A stretch of 16,812 nucleotides of DNA. It comes from Chloroflexota bacterium. Its GTDB lineage: Bacteria; Chloroflexota; Anaerolineae; Ardenticatenales; Ardenticatenaceae. The DNA is taken from positions 1 through 16,812 of the forward strand of contig DOUV01000054.1 of NCBI GenBank assembly GCA_003520455.1, in the 5' to 3' direction. The notes beneath the pieces were generated by a model that was not told the origin of the DNA, searched no databases, and saw only the letters and a program-made list of their open reading frames with translations. Shown here piece after piece: positions 12,393 through 16,812 of the stretch. Each line of letters starts with the position of its first letter. Position 1 is the first letter of the stretch. The translations under genes and the position numbers were made by a program.

Positions 12393-13367
12393 GTGGACAG
12401 TCGACTGCGTTTGATCCTGCGACCACTTGCTCGCCGGGGGTCAGGTGTTCACTGGCTCCCTCTGCTCGCGGGTACTCTGTGGGGATCCGTCTTTCCGGCG
12501 CTGCAATTCGCCCTGCGGGAGCTATCCCCCTACCAGATCGCGTTGCTGCGTCCGCTCCTGGGGACGATCTCGCTGGGCGTCGTGCTCTGGTTCCAGGGAG
12601 GCATCCCCCTGCCGTCATCGCGCGGCGTCTGGCTGCGACTGGCTGTGCTGGCTACCACGGGCGGCGCCCTCTTCTGGCTGCTGCAAACCGTGGCCGTCAG
12701 CGCCTCGACACCAGTGAACGTCGCGTTTTTGGTTTCGACGTACCCGGCCCTGCTCGCGGCCGCTGCCCCAATCGTCCTCAAGGAGCGGCGGCACTGGGGT
12801 GCCATTGTGGGGAGTGGCGTCGCCCTGCTCGGTGCCTACCTGATTATCAGCAAAGGCCACCTGCTCGATCTCTTCGCCAGCCAGACCCTGAGGGGCGACC
12901 TCCTGGCGCTGACGGCGTCGCTGCTCTTCGGTGCCTACCTACTTCTGAGCCGGGTATGGGCCACAAAACTCAGGATGACGACTCACGGCCTGAGTCTCTC
13001 CGTTTTCGCGCTCTCCGTGCCGCCGTTGGCGCTCATCGCAGCGCGCGAGCCCTTCCCGGCCAACTTGAGTCCGGTCACCATCGCTGCGCTCCTGTGGCTA
13101 GGCATCATGACGACCACCGTTGCCTACCTGGCTGTGAACGCCGGCATGGCGGCGGGGAACGCCGCGCGCTCGGCCGTCCATCTGCTGATCATCCCGTTGG
13201 TGGCCGCGGTTTTGAGCTGGCTGATCTTCGGTACTACGCTCACGCCGGTTCAGTGGATCGGTGGCGGGCTCATCCTGTCTGGTATTCTGTGGTCAAACCG
13301 AGGCGAGGCGCCGGCAGATCGCCGTCCTACCCGTCTTCGTCCTCGTCCTCGGGCGGAGCGGCCGTAA
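12393..13367 (+). CDS. EamA/DMT-family membrane transporter
   Basis: This 324-residue protein reads as ten hydrophobic helices in two EamA repeats of about 140 residues. The first repeat begins at LLAGTLWGSVFPALQFALRE and includes FLVSTYPALLAAAAPIVL. The second begins at LLALTASLLFGAYLLLSRV and includes a TVAYLAVNAGMAAGNAARS stretch. EamA proteins are inner-membrane exporters of metabolites such as amino acids or small organic compounds. The GTG at 12393 is the only reasonable start given the promoter at 12305-12334; its ribosome site is weak (AAGG). Its C-terminal Arg/Pro-rich codons overlap the 3' end of paaX on the other strand by 41 nt. Sharing a control region with iclR suggests it exports or imports a pathway-related compound; that is inference. 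Confidence 0.88.
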   Translation: MDSRLRLILRPLARRGSGVHWLPLLAGTLWGSVFPALQFALRELSPYQIALLRPLLGTISLGVVLWFQGGIPLPSSRGVWLRLAVLATTGGALFWLLQTVAVSASTPVNVAFLVSTYPALLAAAAPIVLKERRHWGAIVGSGVALLGAYLIISKGHLLDLFASQTLRGDLLALTASLLFGAYLLLSRVWATKLRMTTHGLSLSVFALSVPPLALIAAREPFPANLSPVTIAALLWLGIMTTTVAYLAVNAGMAAGNAARSAVHLLIIPLVAAVLSWLIFGTTLTPVQWIGGGLILSGILWSNRGEAPADRRPTRLRPRPRAERP

Positions 13368-14265
13368 ACACCGCGTCGAAGAAGGCCAGTGCCGGCTCGG
13401 TCAGCAGATCGTAGTAAGCCTGGAAGAACACCCGGGCTTCGGTGCCGAGCCAGTCGGCCGGCAGGAGTGCCACCGGGAGATCGGGGTCGATGAAGGGAAA
13501 GACCCGGTATTCGTGCACCAGCATGAAGCGCCGCACGAAGCACTCTTCCAGCGTTGGACCGGGGTGGCTCGGATCGGCGAACGCGGCCTGATCGGCTTCG
13601 AAGCGTGGGCGCCAGGCGGCGAGGAAATCGGCGTAGGCAGCGTTGAGGCTCTCCAGGTCCCAGACGCGGCGTACGATATCCTGGTCGGTGCCGGGGCCGC
13701 GGTACTCGGCCGTGAAGAGGTCTATGTGGTCGCGCACGTCCAGTGTCTCGAAGAGATCGTTTAATTCGTGGGTATAGTCGTATGGTGCGACGTAGAGAGA
13801 GGAATCGAGGCGGCCAAAGCCGATCCAGCCGAGTTCCTGGCGCAGGCGTGCCCGGAGGGGCGACAGTTCGTCGGGGATGTGGTACGAGAGGAGTCGCCAG
13901 CGTCCATCCCAGGTGTGCGCCTCGGGCCGCCCGAGGAAGATACGCTGTGCACCCTCATCGAGCAGATGTTGACCTCGCGGGGTCAGGGAGTAGAAGCTGC
14001 GGCGTCCGACCTTCCGGCTTTGCAACCAGCCACGTTGGCTGGTTCGCGAGAGCGTCGAACGCACGGCCTGTCCCGATGGGACTCCCAACAGTTTCATCAA
14101 GCGAATGAGGCTGCCAGTCCAAATCTCACCGCCACGGGGGCGAATGTAATCGCCGAATAGGGTCAAAATGAGATTTTTGGGCCGGATCGAAGGTGACAGG
14201 CTTGATGGCTGCTCGCCATCAGTGGAAGGGTTGGAGAACATCAATTTCCCATTTTGAGTGGCCAT
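13327..14265 (-). CDS. paaX: PaaX-family transcriptional repressor
   Basis: This 312-residue protein has the PaaX layout. A winged-helix N-terminal domain (about residues 28-105) holds LILTLFGDYIRPRGGEIWTGSLI, a recognition helix region AVRSTLSRTSQRGWLQSRKVGRRSFYSLT and then a GRP...TWDGRWRLLSYHIPD junction. A central domain follows, and a C-terminal PaaX domain (LVHEYRVFPFIDPDLPVALLPADW...) ends in an acidic tail. PaaX represses phenylacetate genes and is released by phenylacetyl-CoA. It may sense the aryl-CoA made by the ligase here. The ATG at 14265 has no good ribosome site; an ATG at 14241 preceded by GGGA is an equally possible start, removing eight residues. Divergent from the aldehyde dehydrogenase gene and convergent with the exporter. 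Confidence 0.9.
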   Translation of the reverse strand: MATQNGKLMFSNPSTDGEQPSSLSPSIRPKNLILTLFGDYIRPRGGEIWTGSLIRLMKLLGVPSGQAVRSTLSRTSQRGWLQSRKVGRRSFYSLTPRGQHLLDEGAQRIFLGRPEAHTWDGRWRLLSYHIPDELSPLRARLRQELGWIGFGRLDSSLYVAPYDYTHELNDLFETLDVRDHIDLFTAEYRGPGTDQDIVRRVWDLESLNAAYADFLAAWRPRFEADQAAFADPSHPGPTLEECFVRRFMLVHEYRVFPFIDPDLPVALLPADWLGTEARVFFQAYYDLLTEPALAFFDAVFTAAPPEDEDEDG

Positions 14266-14311
14266 GCTATTCTGGTAGATGTGTAGCAGTTCGAGTACGT
14301 TCGTTCAGTTC

Positions 14312-14350
14312 TTGACATACATTGTACCACAGACAGTGCTCGATTGTCAG
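14312..14350. promoter_or_regulatory. Shared paaX / aldehyde dehydrogenase control region
   Basis: On the minus strand, CTGACA (14350-14345), an 18-bp spacer and TACAAT (14326-14321) make a good paaX promoter. On the plus strand, TTGACA (14312-14317) is a perfect -35 box, but the sequence 17 bp on (AGTGCT) is a poor -10, as expected for an activated or tightly controlled gene. The inverted pentamers TGACA (14313-14317) and TGTCA (14345-14349) are 27 bp apart and overlap both -35 boxes, so they are a candidate PaaX operator. Confidence 0.5.
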
Positions 14351-14409
14351 TCGGTAAGGACGTTCCCCGGGAGCAGGGAGTCTCCGGGGAGGAAAAGGAG
14401 GCTCAGGCA

Positions 14410-15864
14410 ATGGCGCAAGAGTTTCAGAATTACATTGGCGGTCAATGGCTCGATGCCCAGAGCGGTGAGCGTTTGGAGTGGCACGACCCCGCCACCGGCG
14501 AGTTGCTCCACACGTTCCCGCGCAGCGGCAAAGCCGACGTAGACGCAGCGGTCGCGGCAGCGCGCGAGGCCTTCGAGACGAGCGATTGGCGCCTCAGCCC
14601 CGAGAAGCGCATCACAGCGCTCAAGAAGTTTGCGGCCAGGCTGCGCGAGCGCGAGGGTGAGCTGCGCACAATGCTGATCCGCGAGAGTGGCAAGCTCTTT
14701 CCTGTCGCTCGCAGTGAGGTGACGACCTCGGTCGAGTCAGCGGAGCACTACGCCGGGCTCATCAACTGGGTCTATGGCCGGGCCAACGAGCCCTCGCCCG
14801 AGTCGATCTCGATCCTGCTGCGCGAGCCGCTGGGGGTGGTGGGTCAGATCACGCCCTGGAATCTGCCGCTGGCGCTCTTCACGCGGCCGCTGGCCCCGGG
14901 CCTGGCGGCCGGCTGTGCCGTGGTCGCCAAGCCGGCCGAGCAGGGGTCGGGCGTGGCGGCACTGGTTGCGCAGATCATCAGCGAGATCGAGGAGATTCCG
15001 GCCGGCATCTTCAACCTTGTGACCGGTTTGGGAGAGGAGGCCGGTGACGCGCTGGCGCGGCACGAAGACGTCGACATGATCAACTTCACGGGCGGGACTG
15101 ACACCGGCCGCCTGATCATGCAGGCGGCGGCCACCAACCTCAAGAAGGTGGCCCTGGAGTTGGGCGGGAAGAGTCCCAACATCATCTTCGCCGATGCCGA
15201 CTTCGAGCGGGCGGTGAAAAACGCTCTCAATGCCGCCGCCTTCTGGAACGCCGGACAGGTCTGCACGGCGGGCTCGCGGCTCTTGGTGGAGGCCTCGGCC
15301 CACGACCAACTGGTAGACCGGCTCCGAACGATGGTTCCAGCCCTGAAGATCGGTCCAACGACGGAGCGGGTCGCAGTCGGCCCGGTCATCTCGCAGGAGC
15401 AACTCGACCGGGTCCTGAGTTACGTTGAGCTCGGGAAGCAGGAGGCCCAGTTGGTGGCCGGCGGTGGTGGGCGACTGACGGAGGGGCCGCTCGGGAAAGG
15501 CTTCTTCGTCGAGCCGACGGTGTTCGATCGCGTGAACCCCAACTCGCGCCTGGCGCAGGAAGAGATTTTCGGCCCGGTTCTCTCGGTCATCCCTTTCGCC
15601 GACATAGAGGAGGCCGTCAAGATCGCCAATAACACGAGGTACGGGTTGGTCGCAGCGGTCTGGACCAACGACATCAACAAGGCTCTGATGGTGGCCAAGA
15701 AGGTGCGCGCCGGGACGGTGTGGATCAACACCTTCGGCAAGCTCTTCCACTCAATGGAGTTCGGCGGCATGAAGCAGTCCGGTCTCGGACGCCACTACGG
15801 GTTGGAGGGATTGCTGGAGTTTACCGAGCTGAAGCACATCCACATCCAACTCAGCGGGGAGTGA
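14410..15864 (+). CDS. NAD(P)+-dependent aldehyde dehydrogenase
   Basis: This 484-residue enzyme of the classical aldehyde dehydrogenase superfamily oxidises an aldehyde to the acid with NAD(P)+. Catalytic residues are present: N151 in TPWNLP, K174 in VAKPAE, E250 in LELGGKSP and the nucleophile C285 in GQVCTAGSR. The C-terminal FGGMKQSGLGRHYGLEGL motif is also complete. It has no fused MaoC hydratase domain, unlike the bifunctional PaaZ of the phenylacetate pathway. It could oxidise a ring-opening semialdehyde (the role of BoxD or the PaaZ dehydrogenase half) or an upstream aromatic aldehyde such as phenylacetaldehyde or a hydroxybenzaldehyde. The ATG at 14410 is chosen for AAGGAGG 8 nt upstream over an earlier in-frame start at 14344. 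It is divergent from paaX and probably controlled by it. Confidence 0.92.
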   Translation: MAQEFQNYIGGQWLDAQSGERLEWHDPATGELLHTFPRSGKADVDAAVAAAREAFETSDWRLSPEKRITALKKFAARLREREGELRTMLIRESGKLFPVARSEVTTSVESAEHYAGLINWVYGRANEPSPESISILLREPLGVVGQITPWNLPLALFTRPLAPGLAAGCAVVAKPAEQGSGVAALVAQIISEIEEIPAGIFNLVTGLGEEAGDALARHEDVDMINFTGGTDTGRLIMQAAATNLKKVALELGGKSPNIIFADADFERAVKNALNAAAFWNAGQVCTAGSRLLVEASAHDQLVDRLRTMVPALKIGPTTERVAVGPVISQEQLDRVLSYVELGKQEAQLVAGGGGRLTEGPLGKGFFVEPTVFDRVNPNSRLAQEEIFGPVLSVIPFADIEEAVKIANNTRYGLVAAVWTNDINKALMVAKKVRAGTVWINTFGKLFHSMEFGGMKQSGLGRHYGLEGLLEFTELKHIHIQLSGE

Positions 15865-15870
15865 GTGAGA

Positions 15871-15994
15871 GTGTAGAGATTGGAGGCTGGAGATTCTTTT
15901 GCCAGGCCGGCTGGTGATCGGCAATGGTACTCCCGTCTCCCATCTCTTCACGGCTTCCTTCTGCCCAGCAAGAACCAGTCTCCAATCTCGAATT
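15871..15994. repeat. Inverted heptad-type repeats between the dehydrogenase and hydratase genes
   Basis: A 15-mer GAGATTGGAGGCTGG at 15876-15890 recurs in inverted orientation at 15975-15989 (14 of 15 bases) and, more decayed, at 15932-15946 (13 of 15 against the 15975 copy). Each is made of GATTGGA-like heptads. The outer two copies could form a long-range hairpin in RNA. They occupy most of the 150-nt intergenic gap. Confidence 0.6.
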
Positions 15995-16014
15995 CCTAGT
16001 CCCCGGAGGAGATC

Positions 16015-16797
16015 ATGGCAGACCGCGTCGTGACTGTCGAAAAGGATGGAGCCGTTGGCTTCCTGGTTCTCAACCGGCCACCGGCGAATTCGTACAACAA
16101 AGGGTTCATGGAGGACCTGAACGAGGCCATCGAGCAGATCCGTAATGATGATGAGATCAAGGTCGTGGTGACCCGCAGCGCGCTCGATCGGTTCTTCAGT
16201 GCGGGCGCGGACATCAAGGCGTTCGAGGCGGGGCCCCCGGAGAAGAACGCGCGGTTGGTCGCCTACGCCCATGAAGTGCTCTTCAAGATCCAGCGTACGC
16301 CCAAGATTTTCATCGCCGCACTGAACGCTCATGCCCTGGGCGGGGGCCTGGAGATTGCCCTGGCCCACGATCTGCGCTTCGCCGCCGAGGGCAACTACCG
16401 CATCGGCCTCCCCGAAGTGACGCTGGGGCTGCTGCCGGGCAACGGCGGCACGCAGCGGCTGCCTCGGATCGTCGGCAAGGCCAGGGCCCTCGACATGATG
16501 ATCACCGGCGACCCGGTCAGCCCGCAGGAGGCCTACGATCTGGGGATCGTGCAGCGCCTCTTCCCCGCCGACCAGTTGCTGGACAAGACGGTCGAGTACG
16601 CCCGCCGCATCGCCAGCGGCGCCACCTACGCCGTTGGCCTGATCAAGATGGCGGTGAACGAAGGGCTGGAGGTCAGTCTGGACAGCGGCATGGCCATTGA
16701 GCGCGAAGGGATCAACCAGCTTTTCCGCTCCGAGGATGCGCAGGAGGGCTTCCGCGCGTTCGTCGAGAAGCGGCCGGCGCAGTACAAGGGGCGCTAG
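16015..16797 (+). CDS. Enoyl-CoA hydratase/isomerase family protein
   Basis: This complete 260-residue crotonase-fold enzyme has the usual family length. The oxyanion-hole segments [11 protein letters not shown] (60-70) and [14 protein letters not shown] (106-119) are present. Both catalytic glutamates of true hydratases are kept, E113 in GGGLE and E134 in [12 protein letters not shown], so water addition to a 2-enoyl-CoA is more likely than pure isomerisation. The C-terminal trimerisation helices read [21 protein letters not shown]. The ATG at 16015 has an excellent ribosome site (GGAGGAG, 4 nt spacing). It follows the aldehyde dehydrogenase on the same strand after 150 nt. A role in the beta-oxidation-like lower pathway (PaaF-like) is likely from context; which enoyl-CoA it uses cannot be read from the sequence. 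Confidence 0.92.
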   Translation: MADRVVTVEKDGAVGFLVLNRPPANSYNKGFMEDLNEAIEQIRNDDEIKVVVTRSALDRFFSAGADIKAFEAGPPEKNARLVAYAHEVLFKIQRTPKIFIAALNAHALGGGLEIALAHDLRFAAEGNYRIGLPEVTLGLLPGNGGTQRLPRIVGKARALDMMITGDPVSPQEAYDLGIVQRLFPADQLLDKTVEYARRIASGATYAVGLIKMAVNEGLEVSLDSGMAIEREGINQLFRSEDAQEGFRAFVEKRPAQYKGR

Positions 16798-16812
16798 AAC
16801 ATCGGTCAAGTC

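Noticed and set aside
12148..12618. Minus-strand frame across the iclR/exporter control region
   Set aside because: It spans two near-consensus promoters and the start of the exporter gene and has an Arg/Gly-rich composition typical of chance frames.
14410..15864. PaaZ (bifunctional ring-opening enzyme)
   Set aside because: The protein ends after the aldehyde dehydrogenase domain; no MaoC-type hydratase domain follows and the next gene is a crotonase-fold protein.
14737..16809. Minus-strand frames opposite the aldehyde dehydrogenase and hydratase genes
   Set aside because: They mirror the codon pattern of strongly supported plus-strand genes and show no recognisable domain.

Overview
The window is a compact, moderately GC-rich bacterial segment that reads as an aromatic-acid degradation locus. 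Its split catabolic genes, degenerate heptad repeats in the gaps and mix of GTG/ATG starts with AGGAGG-type ribosome sites would fit a Chloroflexota (Thermomicrobia-like) genome. That placement is inference; no rRNA or other marker gene is present.

Layout. Positions 1-1246 (+) hold the tail of an unrecognised gene, a single-domain response regulator and a small helical protein of unknown function. A convergent AI-2E/PerM-type membrane protein (1303-2421, -) follows; these genes have no obvious link to the rest. Between 2569 and 12187 ten genes lie head to tail on the minus strand. In transcription order they are: an IclR regulator; three subunits of a molybdenum hydroxylase-type enzyme that looks like 4-hydroxybenzoyl-CoA reductase (hcrC, hcrA, hcrB); a PaaK-family aryl-CoA ligase; and a phenylacetyl-CoA epoxidase-type set (paaA, a PaaD N-terminal DUF59 protein, paaB, paaC, and a separate PaaD-like zinc ribbon). 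The run ends in strong hairpins at 2473-2541. Divergent from iclR is an EamA/DMT exporter (12393-13367, +), which overlaps tail to tail with a PaaX-family repressor (13327-14265, -). Divergent from paaX are an aldehyde dehydrogenase (14410-15864, +) and an enoyl-CoA hydratase (16015-16797, +).

How the parts may work together. The ligase would make an aryl-CoA, the PaaA/B/C di-iron oxygenase would epoxidise the ring, the hydratase and aldehyde dehydrogenase would serve the lower, beta-oxidation-like steps, and PaaX (an aryl-CoA-responsive family) plus IclR would control expression. The striking point is the HcrABC-like enzyme at the head of the run. It carries the four-cysteine [4Fe-4S] insertion typical of the anaerobic 4-hydroxybenzoyl-CoA reductase, yet sits with an oxygen-dependent epoxidase. 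The PaaA, PaaB, PaaC, PaaD and PaaK versions all differ from the textbook forms and no PaaE reductase is in the window. The cluster may therefore encode an undescribed hybrid route for an aromatic acid other than phenylacetate, for example 4-hydroxybenzoyl-CoA to benzoyl-CoA to a ring epoxide. That pathway is a hypothesis.

Recognisable control signals are: a promoter inside the run before paaA; back-to-back promoters between iclR and the exporter with a palindromic candidate operator; a shared paaX/aldehyde dehydrogenase control region; and a promoter overlapping the stop codon of the response-regulator gene. No tRNA, rRNA, CRISPR array, insertion sequence or phage gene was seen.
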